Notes: a model not told the origin generated them from the letters alone. 36,625 nucleotides of DNA from Acidobacteriaceae bacterium (GCA_019244055.1 JAFATG010000197.1:1-36625), one strand, 5' to 3'; shown: positions 23,279-32,193, counted from the stretch's first letter. Made by a program: numbers and translations.

Positions 23279-24043
23279 CTAAACTCGACCTGGCCTGACC
23301 CGGTAATCGCTCGCGGCCCACATCTTCACAACGGTACACATTTCGAATAGGCGGGATCGCGCCCGCGCGCCAACCCTCTCTTCGAGCGTGATCCGATACG
23401 AGTGCCCCGCCGGCGCGCCTGATTTCTCGAGTACCGGGCCTCCCATCTCAGGGTCCGGCAAATTGGTCGTGGCAAGAAGCGGCCGCTTATGGTTGTACCG
23501 TTCCGTGATGATCGCCGTAACTGTATCTTCAGTCCATTCCGTCACGCGGTGGGCTCCCAGATCATCCAAGAGCAGAATCTCGGTTTCGAGGGCCACCCGG
23601 TACGCCTCGCGGTTACTCGTCCCGAGGGTCTCGCTATACCCGGAACGAATTCGGTCGAGCAGATTCTGATAATCGAAGAAAATTCCTTCGTGCCCGCGAG
23701 AGATGAGAAGTCTGAGCGCTGCCACGGCCAGATGCGTCTTCCCGACTCCCGGGGGACCCAGTAACAGAAGGCCAGGTTTGGTAACCGCCGGGTATTCGCG
23801 CGTATAGCCCTTTACAATACTCATGACCTTGCTGAGTTCTGTACGAGCGACCGGATTATTTTGTGGGAGAAGGAAAGTTTCGAAGGACGCTTGGCTGTAA
23901 TTTTTCGGAATTTGAGCGCGATCTTCGAGCTCTTCGGCCTGCGCTTCCGCCACGCATTGACAGCGGGTGGCCGAGCTGAAGCCGTCTTCCTCAGATACGG
24001 TCCAGCCAGTACCGCCACAAATCTTACAGTCAGCTTTGGCCAT
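23279..24043 (-). CDS. DnaC/IstB-type AAA+ helicase loader-like ATPase
   Basis: This 254-residue protein has an N-terminal Cys cluster (CKICGGTG with Cys6 and Cys9, then RCQC with Cys28 and Cys30) that probably binds zinc. A AAA+ domain follows: Walker A GPPGVGKTH with Lys102, Walker B EILLLDDLGA and sensor-1 LLATTNLP. This is the DnaC/DnaI helicase-loader and IstB layout. No transposase is nearby and the gene sits in a housekeeping operon, so a chromosomal replication or repair role is more likely than an insertion-sequence helper. The C-terminal arginine-rich part (ERVGARARSRLFEMC) fits sensor 2. It starts 10 bases after the biotin carrier gene. Confidence 0.87.
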   Translation of the reverse strand: MAKADCKICGGTGWTVSEEDGFSSATRCQCVAEAQAEELEDRAQIPKNYSQASFETFLLPQNNPVARTELSKVMSIVKGYTREYPAVTKPGLLLLGPPGVGKTHLAVAALRLLISRGHEGIFFDYQNLLDRIRSGYSETLGTSNREAYRVALETEILLLDDLGAHRVTEWTEDTVTAIITERYNHKRPLLATTNLPDPEMGGPVLEKSGAPAGHSYRITLEERVGARARSRLFEMCTVVKMWAASDYRVRPGRV

Positions 24044-24053
24044 GGGATTCGGG

Positions 24054-24557
24054 CTATTCGACCACTATCAGCGTCTCTCCAGCCCCAACGGTGCCGCCCT
24101 CTTTCACATTGATTCTCCTTACCACGCCGTCTTTAGGCGACTTCATCTCATTCTGCATCTTCATCGCCTCGACGATCACCAGGCCTTGACCCGCCTGGAC
24201 CGAAGCCCCCAGCTCCACCAACACTCTCATGACCTTGCCGGGCATTTGTGCGCGCACCTGTACAGGTCCAGCCCCTGAGGGTTTTCTTTCCGCGCCCGAG
24301 CGGTCGCGCGTGTCCGCTACTGAAACCCAATGGCGGCGTGAGCCGGACCAGACTTCGAGTTCACTGCCGTTCGACGCTATGCGAACCGTAAAGCTCCTGG
24401 TTCCTAATAACACGGAAAATACGCCAGGCATGACTTCGAAAATCGACGTAGAACCCGCTAACGAGGTCGCGCCTTCGAGTCTGTACTGCGAGCCATTCGC
24501 CTCAGGTCGGAGTTCGAGCGCGTACTCTTCGCCGTCTACGGTGACGCGCAATTTCAA
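24054..24557 (-). CDS. accB: Biotin carboxyl carrier protein of an acyl-CoA carboxylase
   Basis: This protein of about 167 residues has a C-terminal biotinyl domain ending the chain: GKVMRVLVELGASVQAGQGLVIVEAMKM, with the biotinylated Lys133 in EAMKM, and VKEGGTVGAGETLIVVE at the very end. The N-terminal half (KLRVTVDGEEYALEL, FTVRIASNG) resembles the carrier-linker domain of propionyl/methylcrotonyl carboxylase alpha chains. I take TTG 24557 as start because it overlaps the accC stop (TTGA) and has GGGAG eight bases upstream; an ATG at 24590 inside accC is the alternative. It accepts CO2 from the AccC-like protein. The carboxyltransferase subunit is not in this window. Confidence 0.88.
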   Translation of the reverse strand: MKLRVTVDGEEYALELRPEANGSQYRLEGATSLAGSTSIFEVMPGVFSVLLGTRSFTVRIASNGSELEVWSGSRRHWVSVADTRDRSGAERKPSGAGPVQVRAQMPGKVMRVLVELGASVQAGQGLVIVEAMKMQNEMKSPKDGVVRRINVKEGGTVGAGETLIVVE

Positions 24558-26050
24558 CGCATGAGCTCCCGGCGGCGAACCGCGCGCCAAGCGCTTTCGA
24601 CAGAGCCATTCTCCAGAACCTTTTGGGGATTCTGCGATTCGGACTTCGCGGCGGCAACGATGATGGCGGCCAGTTGCTGTGGATCGACAGCACCGGTGAA
24701 ACGCCTTTGCATGAATCGGTCCAGGAAAGCGGTGTCGAGGTTGCCTGCAGCGAAAGCCTCATCGGCAAAGATCTCGCCGAAGAGCGCCAGGTTAGTTGTG
24801 ATACCGAGCACGCGAAACTCGCTTACGGCGCGCCGCATGCGTTCGATTGCGGCTGGCCGCGAATCTGCCCACACCGAAAGCTTTGCCAGCAGGGGATCGT
24901 AGTCGATCGGGACCGTCCAGCCGGGATACACGCCGCCATCGACCCGCACTCCGGGGCCCGATGGCTCTACATATTGGACAATGCGCCCTGGACTGGGAAA
25001 GAAATTATTCTCGGGGTCTTCCGCATAAACTCGGCACTCGATCCCGGAGCCATTCCAGCTTATATCTTTTTGCTGAATCGTGAGCTTCTCGCCCGCCGCG
25101 ATCAGGATCTGCCAGCGAACCAGATCGATGCCGGTCACCCACTCCGTCACCGGATGCTCAACCTGAAGACGAGTATTCATTTCCAGGAAATAGAAGCTCC
25201 CGTGTTGATCGGCGAGAAATTCAAGCGTGCCGGCGTTCGAATATTTCGCCTCGCGAGCGATCCGGAGAGCCGCTTCACCGATCTGCTGCCGCAGTTCGGG
25301 TCTGGCCAAAACGAGCGGCGATGGCGATTCCTCAATCACCTTCTGATGCCGGCGCTGGATGGAGCATTCGCGTTCACCGAGATGGATCAGATGGCCATCC
25401 TCGTCGCCGAGAACTTGGATTTCGATGTGGCGAGGACGCTCAATCAATTTTTCGAGATAAACTTCGCCCGAACCGAAAGCACGCTCGGCTTCACTTGATG
25501 CATCGCGCATAGAGGCTGCGAGATCGGCCTCTGTATCCACTCTGCGCATCCCTTTGCCCCCGCCGCCAGCCGACGCCTTTAGAAGGACTGGATATCCGAT
25601 TTGAGCACCCGCCTTGCGAGCTTCCTCGGGATCCGCAATCCCGCGTTCCGTTCCGGGTACGACCGGCGCATTCGCTCGAATCGCTAGCCGGCGCGCGGCC
25701 GTCTTGGAGCCCATCTCCTCGATGGCTTCCCAGGACGGTCCGATGAACTTGATTCCCGCTTCCGCGCATGCTTTTGCGAATCCGGCGTTCTCACTCAGGA
25801 ATCCGTAGCCGGGATGAATGGCTTCCGCACCGGTCGTACGTGCCGCCTCGAGGATGCATTCGATGCGAAGATAGCTTTCGATCGAAGGCGCGGGGCCGAC
25901 CCACACTGCTTCATCCGCCATTTGCACATGCAGCGCGCCACGGTCTGCATCCGAATAAACGGCCACGCTGGCGATATTCATTTCGCGCAAACAGCGGATT
26001 ACGCGGACCGCGATTTCGCCCCGGTTCGCGACGAGAACCTTGCGGAACAA
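24554..26050 (-). CDS. accC: Biotin carboxylase subunit of acyl-CoA/acetyl-CoA carboxylase
   Basis: This ATP-grasp enzyme carboxylates biotin on the carrier protein using bicarbonate and ATP. The N-terminus reads FRKVLVANRGEIAVRVIRCL. ATP-grasp signatures KASAGGGGKGMR, CSIQRRHQKVIEESPS and LEMNTRLQVEHPVTE follow, and then the biotin carboxylase C-terminal domain (IECRVYAEDP). From TTG 26050 it is 498 residues, longer than the usual 450 of AccC, with a tail (about 450-498) that looks like the start of a propionyl/methylcrotonyl-CoA carboxylase alpha chain. A longer frame from TTG 26080 has no ribosome-binding site and breaks the family N-terminus. It overlaps the biotin carrier gene by four bases. 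Confidence 0.92.
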   Translation of the reverse strand: MFRKVLVANRGEIAVRVIRCLREMNIASVAVYSDADRGALHVQMADEAVWVGPAPSIESYLRIECILEAARTTGAEAIHPGYGFLSENAGFAKACAEAGIKFIGPSWEAIEEMGSKTAARRLAIRANAPVVPGTERGIADPEEARKAGAQIGYPVLLKASAGGGGKGMRRVDTEADLAASMRDASSEAERAFGSGEVYLEKLIERPRHIEIQVLGDEDGHLIHLGERECSIQRRHQKVIEESPSPLVLARPELRQQIGEAALRIAREAKYSNAGTLEFLADQHGSFYFLEMNTRLQVEHPVTEWVTGIDLVRWQILIAAGEKLTIQQKDISWNGSGIECRVYAEDPENNFFPSPGRIVQYVEPSGPGVRVDGGVYPGWTVPIDYDPLLAKLSVWADSRPAAIERMRRAVSEFRVLGITTNLALFGEIFADEAFAAGNLDTAFLDRFMQRRFTGAVDPQQLAAIIVAAAKSESQNPQKVLENGSVESAWRAVRRRELMR

Positions 26051-26095
26051 TTCACTAGACCTCGAACAACGTTGTACCAAGTCGAAGAGAGAGCT

Positions 26096-26842
26096 TCACT
26101 CGTATTCGACCAAGACAAGAAATAATCCGCTGGCGGGAGCTGCCGGCCCCGGCCGGATACCATTGCCAGGTACGAGGCGTGCAGCGACGTCCTCGTGCGA
26201 GAGGTTACCCTTGCCGGTCTCGATCAGCACGCCCACGATGTTCCGGACCATGTGCTTTAAAAAGCCGGAACCCGTAACACGATAGATGAGCACCTGTTCC
26301 TTTCGGCATAGATTAGAAAGGAAGATGGTTCGCGCCTTTGATTCGCCCGCGGCGTCCCGCTCGTCCGAAGCGGCGAACGCAGTGAAATCGTGCTCGCCCT
26401 CGAGCAAACGGGCGGCCTCAGCCATCCGCGTTTCATTCAGAGGATAGGGATAGTGATAAACGAAGCGCCGGTCGAACGGCGGACAGATCTCATCACGATA
26501 CAAGCGGTACTCGTACGTCTTCCGTTTGGCATGGAAACGCGGATGAAAATCGGGATCGGCTTCGGTGACCGAGCTAATGCGAATCGTGGGCGGAAGTAAC
26601 CGGTTCACCGCGTGACGAAAATTGTCAGGCGGTATGCGATTCGTGAGCGTTACCGCAGCGGTTTGGGCGAAAGCGTGGACACCCGCATCCGTCCGGCCCG
26701 AGCCTGCGACGTGGACGGCCTGGCCCTCGATGCGGCCGATAGCGTCCTCAAGCGTGCCCTGAATCGTCGGGAGACCGGGCTGCACCTGCCAACCGTTGAA
26801 ATCGGTGCCATCATAGGCGACGTTGAAACGTAAGCGCCGCAT
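26096..26842 (-). CDS. truA: tRNA pseudouridine(38-40) synthase
   Basis: TruA isomerises uridines 38-40 in the tRNA anticodon arm. The 248-residue protein has the family N-terminus RFNVAYDGTDFNGWQVQP and the catalytic motif GSGRTDAGVHA with Asp52. It also has YEYRLYRD and the C-terminal FLKHMVRNIVGVLIETGKG segment. ATG 26842 is preferred over the adjoining TTG 26845 because the family begins a few residues before the FxVAYDG strand. It is 18 bases after pyrE and 45 bases before the biotin carboxylase gene on the same strand, so it probably shares their transcript. Confidence 0.95.
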   Translation of the reverse strand: MRRLRFNVAYDGTDFNGWQVQPGLPTIQGTLEDAIGRIEGQAVHVAGSGRTDAGVHAFAQTAAVTLTNRIPPDNFRHAVNRLLPPTIRISSVTEADPDFHPRFHAKRKTYEYRLYRDEICPPFDRRFVYHYPYPLNETRMAEAARLLEGEHDFTAFAASDERDAAGESKARTIFLSNLCRKEQVLIYRVTGSGFLKHMVRNIVGVLIETGKGNLSHEDVAARLVPGNGIRPGPAAPASGLFLVLVEYE

Positions 26843-26860
26843 CAAGTCCCATCCTGGCGC

Positions 26861-27448
26861 TCAGGTGCGGCGCGAGCCGGGTTTCACCACCGGGATGCCT
26901 TGGCGGCATAGCGGGCAAGCTTCGGGATCATACGTGATCGGGTGCAGAGTTTCGAGTGCAACGCGTGCAACGCCCACCTCAGCCTGCCCACCACTTCGAT
27001 CGATGATCGAGCCTGCAGCGAGAACATTTCCGCCGAGAGATCGAGCGAGCTCGACGACTTCCCTCGTGCTGCCACCCGTTGTTAGCACATCTTCTATGAC
27101 AGCCACGCGCTCGCCTGATTGGATCTCGAATCCGCGTCGGAGCATCATCTCGTTGGAAACGGCATCCCGCTCCGCGAACAGGGATCGGGCCTTCAGCGCA
27201 CGCGCGACCTCATGACCGATGATGATGCCGCCGATTGCAGGAGCAATCACCAGCTCAATGCTCGAATTGCCCGCTAATCCCTTCACAGCCGCGCCAAGCT
27301 GTCGTCCAAGCTCTTCGGCATAGTGGGGAAAGGCAAGAACCTTCGCGCATTGCAAATACTCTCCGCTATGAAGGCCGCTCGTCAGGCGAAAGTGGCCGCG
27401 GAGGTACGCACCGGTCTTCTCAAACACATCCATTATGGGACTCGCCAT
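26861..27448 (-). CDS. pyrE: Orotate phosphoribosyltransferase
   Basis: This 195-residue enzyme joins orotate and PRPP to give OMP in pyrimidine synthesis. The PRPP-binding motif RVAVIEDVLTTGGSTREV is intact. The N-terminal FEKTGAYLRGHFRLTSGLHS and the segment APAIGGIIIGHEVARAL are typical. Near the C-terminus CPLCRQG forms a small Cys pair seen in some bacterial PyrE proteins. Either ATG 27448 or ATG 27433 (MDVFEKTG) could be the start; neither has a good ribosome-binding site. It is the first gene of the minus-strand run pyrE-truA-accC-accB-dnaC-like. Confidence 0.94.
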   Translation of the reverse strand: MASPIMDVFEKTGAYLRGHFRLTSGLHSGEYLQCAKVLAFPHYAEELGRQLGAAVKGLAGNSSIELVIAPAIGGIIIGHEVARALKARSLFAERDAVSNEMMLRRGFEIQSGERVAVIEDVLTTGGSTREVVELARSLGGNVLAAGSIIDRSGGQAEVGVARVALETLHPITYDPEACPLCRQGIPVVKPGSRRT

Positions 27449-27831
27449 TCAGCCGAAAGGATAACAACCGGAGGCCCTCGGATGTGTTGTCCGAAGTGAC
27501 ACGCAGGTATCCCAGAACTGAACATCACCGAGACATCACCTGTCCCAATAACTTTTGTAAACAGTTGTACTTCAACAGGATTAGATCAGGGCGCCCGGAT
27601 GGCCATTTCATTGCTCAAATTGCACTTACACGGCTCTATCTGGCCAAGCGAGTGGAAGCGGCGAATGGGGTTAACTGCGTTACTATGAGGGTTCGCGTAG
27701 AGAAAATACGGAACTGAGTCCGTGCGCAACTCGTTACCACTTGCAAGCCGTCAATCCTGACTTTGGGGTCCCGATTTGGGCCGGAACAACGGCTTTTTGC
27801 GCGGTTTACGTGAGAGCTTTCGAAGATATTG
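27449..27831. other. Divergent intergenic region between pyrE and the TolC-like genes
   Basis: This stretch of about 380 bases must hold the promoters of the pyrE run (minus) and of the TolC pair (plus). It includes the small palindromic word GTTG-TACTT-CAAC near 27562-27574. I could not identify a convincing -35/-10 pair, a tRNA, a riboswitch or a short gene. Open frames here read as low-complexity shadow sequence. Confidence 0.45.
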
Positions 27832-29829
27832 ATGCGAAGATTTCAAGCACCCTTAGCCCTTTCATGCAGTTTCCTGCTCCTGGCCAGTACCGTATTAGCG
27901 CAAAATCCATCGGCAGCGCCCGAATCGCAAAATACATCTGCTCCGATACCGACGCAGGCCGCCTCTGACAACATCACCGCGCGAAATGCCGTCACGATCG
28001 AGCCACCAAAAGGCAAGCTGGGCTGGCTCACGCGGCCTTATCAGAAGCCGACGATTTCGGACGTAAACTTGACCAATTCCGATCGCCTGCGTGCGCTCGT
28101 GCGAGGCGGGAATCTCTATTTGAGCGCCCAGGACGTGATCGCGCTGGCCCTAGAGAACAATCTGGACATCGCGATTCAACGGTACGGGCCGTTTCTGAAT
28201 AGGCAGGTGACCAAGCGCGCGGAGGCCGGCGGAATCTTGAGAAACGTCGGTGTGCCGATCATCGCGGGACCACAGAGCGTAAGCCTCTCCGGAGTAACCG
28301 CCAGCTCGGCAACCGCCGCAACCGCTTCGGGAGCGAATGTGAGCGCGAGCGGTGGCGTCATCAGTCAGGTTGGCGTCGCGATTCCTTCATTCGATCCTCA
28401 ACTGGTGCTGTACGGCGATTTCGCCCACATCACCACGCCCCAGAGCAACACGGTGTTCACGGGTACCACTGCTTTGATTGTGGAGAATCGAACGTATGAA
28501 GCCCAGTATTCGCAGTACAACCAGTTGGGTACGTATTTCCAGCTCACGTACCTGAGCCAGTGGAACAAGTACAACAGCGCTTTTTATAACATCAATCCGT
28601 TCAGTTCGGCCTACCTCGATTTTCAGGTGTCTCAAAATCTGTTGCAGGGATTTGGCAGGTCTGTCCTAGACCGCAACATATGGGTCTCGAAAAACAATGA
28701 GAAGGTTTCCGATTTACAGTTCAAACAACAGCTCATCACCACGATTTCGGCTGTTCTAAACCTCTATTGGGATTTGGTGAGCTTTTACCAGGATCTGAAG
28801 GCGAGAAAAGATGAACTCGCGACGGCCCAGGCGCTGTATGAGGACAACAAGAAGCAGGTTCAGATTGGAACGCTCGCGCCTATCGAGGTAACACGCGCGG
28901 AATCTCAAGTCTATTCAAGCCAGCAGGACCTGTTGGTCGCGCAGACCGACCTTTCTCAGCAGGAGATCGTGCTGAAAAACGCGCTCAGCCGCAACGGTGT
29001 AGCCGACCCACTGCTCGCCGAAGTGCACGTGATCCCGCTGGACACGATCGAGGTTCCTCCAAGCGACAACTTGAAGCCGATTAATGAACTCGTTGAGGAA
29101 GCGCTGCGGAATCGCGTTGAAATCGCCCAGGATCGCATTAACATTGACAGCAACAAGATCAACCTGAAAGCCATTAAGAACGAATTGCGGCCCACGCTGC
29201 AGGTGTTTGCTGATTTGCGAAACAATGGCTTGTCGGGCCCGCCGAATTACCTCACCACCGTCCCCGACTATAACGGCCCACCAATCGAGTCGGTTCCGTT
29301 CCTGACGGGGGGTTATGGGAATGTGCTTGCGCAGATCTTCCGCCGCAACTTTCCGAACTACTCGGCCGGGATCTCGCTCAGCATCCCGTTACGAAATCGC
29401 TCCGCGCAGGCCGACTATGCCACGAACGCTCTCCTGCTCCGGCAGAGCGAGCTCACGTTGCAGAAGGCCTTGAACGACGTTCGAGTCGATGTCCAGAACG
29501 CGGTCATCGGCCTGAGACAGGCGCGCGCTCGCTACGACTCGGCTGTGAAGGCGCGTATCCTGCAGCAGCAAACTCTGGATGCCGATAAGAAGAAGTACAC
29601 GCTTGGCGCTTCCACCGTTTTCCAAGTGGTGACGGACCAACAGACTCTGGCTGCGGCCGAGAGCGCCGAGACGCAGGCGCTCGCAAATTATACGCACGCC
29701 AGGATTGCGTTTGATCAGTCGCTCGGTACGACTCTTGACGTGAATCACGTGTCATTCGATGAGGCCCTATCCGGCCAGGTTAGACGCCAGTCCGTTTTGC
29801 CAGCCAATCTTCCGAAGCTGGAGCAGTAG
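27832..29829 (+). CDS. TolC-family outer membrane efflux protein, copy 1
   Basis: This protein of about 665 residues has a signal peptide (about 1-24, ending VLAQ) and an extended N-terminal region (SDRLRALVRGGNLYLSAQDVIALALENN). Two outer membrane efflux (OEP) repeats follow, with long coiled helices (YEDNKKQVQIGTLAPIEVTRAE, and near the end DADKKKYTLGASTVFQVVTDQQ). Such trimers form periplasm-spanning exit ducts for RND or ABC pumps. It is longer than E. coli TolC (about 490 residues) because of an N-terminal extension and an Ala/Ser-rich insert at about 130-190. ATG 27832 is preferred to the adjoining TTG. The second copy starts five bases after its stop. No pump genes are visible here. 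Confidence 0.9.
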   Translation: MRRFQAPLALSCSFLLLASTVLAQNPSAAPESQNTSAPIPTQAASDNITARNAVTIEPPKGKLGWLTRPYQKPTISDVNLTNSDRLRALVRGGNLYLSAQDVIALALENNLDIAIQRYGPFLNRQVTKRAEAGGILRNVGVPIIAGPQSVSLSGVTASSATAATASGANVSASGGVISQVGVAIPSFDPQLVLYGDFAHITTPQSNTVFTGTTALIVENRTYEAQYSQYNQLGTYFQLTYLSQWNKYNSAFYNINPFSSAYLDFQVSQNLLQGFGRSVLDRNIWVSKNNEKVSDLQFKQQLITTISAVLNLYWDLVSFYQDLKARKDELATAQALYEDNKKQVQIGTLAPIEVTRAESQVYSSQQDLLVAQTDLSQQEIVLKNALSRNGVADPLLAEVHVIPLDTIEVPPSDNLKPINELVEEALRNRVEIAQDRINIDSNKINLKAIKNELRPTLQVFADLRNNGLSGPPNYLTTVPDYNGPPIESVPFLTGGYGNVLAQIFRRNFPNYSAGISLSIPLRNRSAQADYATNALLLRQSELTLQKALNDVRVDVQNAVIGLRQARARYDSAVKARILQQQTLDADKKKYTLGASTVFQVVTDQQTLAAAESAETQALANYTHARIAFDQSLGTTLDVNHVSFDEALSGQVRRQSVLPANLPKLEQ

Positions 29830-29834
29830 CAGCC

Positions 29835-31859
29835 ATGCGACTCGCAACGCCTTCCATGAAGAACTTCCGCGGATGTGTAGCGGCGGCGCTTTGCTTCTGC
29901 CTCATGGGCCAGACACTTTCGGCGCAAACGCCACAACAGGCAATTGCCCCGATAAAGCCCACCGGATCTGTTTTCATCAGGCCTTACGAAGCAACAACTG
30001 CGCCACCCGTTCGGCTTACGAACTCGCCGCGGCTGCGGGACCTCGTACGCGCCGGCAAGATTTATCTCACCGTCCAGGACGCTATCGCCCTGGCGATTGA
30101 AAACGATATCGATCTCGAGTCGGCCCGCTACAATCCGCTGATCGACCAATGGAACCTGGAACGCTTTGAAGCTGGCGGCGCTTTGCCCGGTGTTCCTAGT
30201 GCATCGTCACAGGCCGGCACTGTCGCGAGCGGTCAAGGTGTTTTGGGGAGCCAATCCGCAGCCGGCGCCGGCGGCGGAGGCGGGAACCAGAGCTCGGGAG
30301 GCACGGTGGGGGCGCAAATTACTCAGATCGGTCCCGTGACCCCCACGCTCGATCCGGTCTTTCAGAGTGTTACGACGTTTTCCCATCTGTCCCTGCCTCA
30401 ATCGAACACGACCGCTAGCATCGTTTCGAACCTGATTCAAAACACCAAAAGCTTCAATGAAACTATCAGCCAGGGGCTAATCACGGGCGGTCAGATCAGT
30501 TTGAGCTACACCGATTCCTACCTGAACGAAAATGCGCCTTCCGATCTCCTGAATCCAAGCAGCAGTACGAGCTTGTCTATTTCATTGCGGCACAATTTCC
30601 TGCAGGGTTTTGGCGTGGCTGTAAACTCTCGCAACATTACCGTCGCGAAGAACACCGTGGGCATGGACAATCTCACTTTCAAATCCGAGGTCATCAGCAT
30701 CATTGGAAACGTGTTGGGTCTCTACTACGGCTTGGTTGCGGATTACCAGGATCTGAAAGCGAAACAGAGCGCACTGGCTGTTGCTCAGCGCTTCTACGAG
30801 GACAACAAGAAGCAAGTGCAGGTTGGCACGATGGCTCCCCTGGATGTGGTCACGGCTGAGGCACAGGTAGCGTCGACCCAGCAGGACTTAATCGGGTCCG
30901 AAACGACTCTGGCGCAACAGCAATTACAGCTAAAGAACGTGCTAAGCCGTGACGGGCTGGCGGATCCGCTGGTCGCCGAAGCAGATATCGTTCCGCTGGA
31001 CAGGATCGACGTTCCGGAGCAGGATAACTTACCTCCTACAAAGGATCTGGTCGCGACGGCACTGATCAACCGTCCAGATCTCACAAACGAGAAAACGAAC
31101 TTAGCGAATCTCAAGATTTCGGACCTTGGAAGTGCGAATGCTCTGCTACCGACGTTGAATGGCATTGCCAACGCGAGCAATCAGGGTTTGTCGGGCGCGC
31201 CTAGAGCAGTTCCCGTTCCGACGGGCGAAGAGGCGCGGGCACTTAGCTCGTCGGGAGGCGTCGCCCCCGGATTCGCTCCTTGCCCTGCTTCCGTTGCGCC
31301 CTCAGGCACCCTTTGCGAGGTACCGGACCCCTATTTTGTAGGCGGGATCGGAACGGCTTTGGGTCAGACCATTCGCAGAAACTTCCCGAGCCAAAGCGCC
31401 GGAGGGTTCACCGTGCCGACGCTTCGAAACCGGCAAGCCCAATCGGACTACGCGATCGATCAGCTCACTTACCGGCAGTCGCAACTGCAGACGGCGCGCG
31501 ATATGAACGAGCTGGTGGTTGACGTCTCGAATCAGGTAACTGCTGTGCGGCAGGCTCGGGTGCGCTATTCGTCGGCAGTGAAAAGCCGTGTGCTTGAGCA
31601 GCAATTGCTGGATGCCGAACAGAAGAAGTTTTCGCTCGGGGCATCCACCACGCAGCTCGTTGTCCAGCAACAGCGGGATCTGGCCACCGCGCAATCGACC
31701 GAGGTGGCCGCACTGGCGGCTTACAGCAACGCCCGTGTCGCGCTGAACCAGACGCTCGGGACTACGCTACAGGCTAATAACGTCTCTCTGGACGAAGCGT
31801 TGAGTGGGCATGTTCAACGGAGGTCGGCGCTTCCCGCTTCGCTGCCCGCCCAACCCTAG
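29835..31859 (+). CDS. TolC-family outer membrane efflux protein, copy 2
   Basis: This 674-residue paralogue of the upstream gene has the same plan: signal peptide at about 8-32, the extension SPRLRDLVRAGKIYLTVQDAI, a Gly/Ser-rich insert (about 110-160), and OEP repeats with YEDNKKQVQVGTMAPLDVVTAE and DAEQKKFSLGASTTQLVVQQQ. It has an additional loop at about 455-510 holding two cysteines, Cys483 and Cys494, in a place where copy 1 has none; a surface-exposed disulfide loop is possible. GGAG near 29820 lies upstream of ATG 29835, and ATG 29856 (MKNFRG) is an alternative start. Tandem pairs like this may form distinct ducts for different pumps; this is inference. Confidence 0.9.
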   Translation: MRLATPSMKNFRGCVAAALCFCLMGQTLSAQTPQQAIAPIKPTGSVFIRPYEATTAPPVRLTNSPRLRDLVRAGKIYLTVQDAIALAIENDIDLESARYNPLIDQWNLERFEAGGALPGVPSASSQAGTVASGQGVLGSQSAAGAGGGGGNQSSGGTVGAQITQIGPVTPTLDPVFQSVTTFSHLSLPQSNTTASIVSNLIQNTKSFNETISQGLITGGQISLSYTDSYLNENAPSDLLNPSSSTSLSISLRHNFLQGFGVAVNSRNITVAKNTVGMDNLTFKSEVISIIGNVLGLYYGLVADYQDLKAKQSALAVAQRFYEDNKKQVQVGTMAPLDVVTAEAQVASTQQDLIGSETTLAQQQLQLKNVLSRDGLADPLVAEADIVPLDRIDVPEQDNLPPTKDLVATALINRPDLTNEKTNLANLKISDLGSANALLPTLNGIANASNQGLSGAPRAVPVPTGEEARALSSSGGVAPGFAPCPASVAPSGTLCEVPDPYFVGGIGTALGQTIRRNFPSQSAGGFTVPTLRNRQAQSDYAIDQLTYRQSQLQTARDMNELVVDVSNQVTAVRQARVRYSSAVKSRVLEQQLLDAEQKKFSLGASTTQLVVQQQRDLATAQSTEVAALAAYSNARVALNQTLGTTLQANNVSLDEALSGHVQRRSALPASLPAQP

Positions 31860-32188
31860 CGGCCGGTCGTCATAAGTTCCATACCGGTAAAAAATGCGCT
31901 GATGCCTTGAGCACCGCCATCGACTAAACGCAAGTAAACACGGAGAGTTGGATTTGGTATCTCGGATGCTGATCAACAGGCTGTAAACGACAAGATTAGG
32001 CTCAGGGAACGATGGTTGATCCGCATCTAAATCCCACAGCACAAAACCCCAACCTGTAGAATTTCTCCCAAAAACTCACTGAAACCCCACCCGACCAGAT
32101 TCCCTGAGCATATTCCAGCAAGAAAACACCGGCCACAGCCGGTTTTTTGTTTTGAAAACCACGGAAGATATCGGCCACACTGGTTCGT
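31860..32188. other. Intergenic region after the TolC pair
   Basis: This 329-base gap contains a T-run terminator at 32128-32148 and a hairpin around the GTG start of the next gene. On the minus strand, 31856-32063 reads as two protein-like pieces in different frames (including STGWGFVLWDLDADQPSFPE and TLRVYLRLVDGGAQGISAFF), ending in a TAG that would overlap the TolC stop. This could be a decayed gene. I saw no tRNA or cobalamin riboswitch. Confidence 0.4.
32128..32148 (+). terminator. Rho-independent terminator downstream of the TolC pair
   Basis: ACCGGC (32128-32133) pairs with GCCGGT (32138-32143) around a CACA loop and is followed by a run of T. AAAAC on the left side means it could also work in the opposite direction. 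It lies about 270 bases after the second TolC stop, so the transcript would carry a long 3' tail. Confidence 0.7.
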
Positions 32189-32193
32189 GTGGC
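32174..32193 (+). promoter_or_regulatory. Hairpin covering the start codon of the BtuF-like gene
   Basis: GCCACAC (32174-32180) is fully complementary to GTGTGGC (32187-32193) with a six-base TGGTTC loop. The GTG start at 32189 lies inside the right arm. Such a hairpin could limit initiation. Confidence 0.45.

Noticed and set aside
23279-24043. IstB-type insertion sequence helper
   Set aside because: No transposase, inverted repeats or target duplication are present, and the gene is closely packed behind the biotin carrier gene in a housekeeping run.
31860-32188. Cobalamin riboswitch upstream of the BtuF-like gene
   Set aside because: I looked for the B12 box and the conserved core words and did not find them. 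Only the terminator and the start-codon hairpin are visible.
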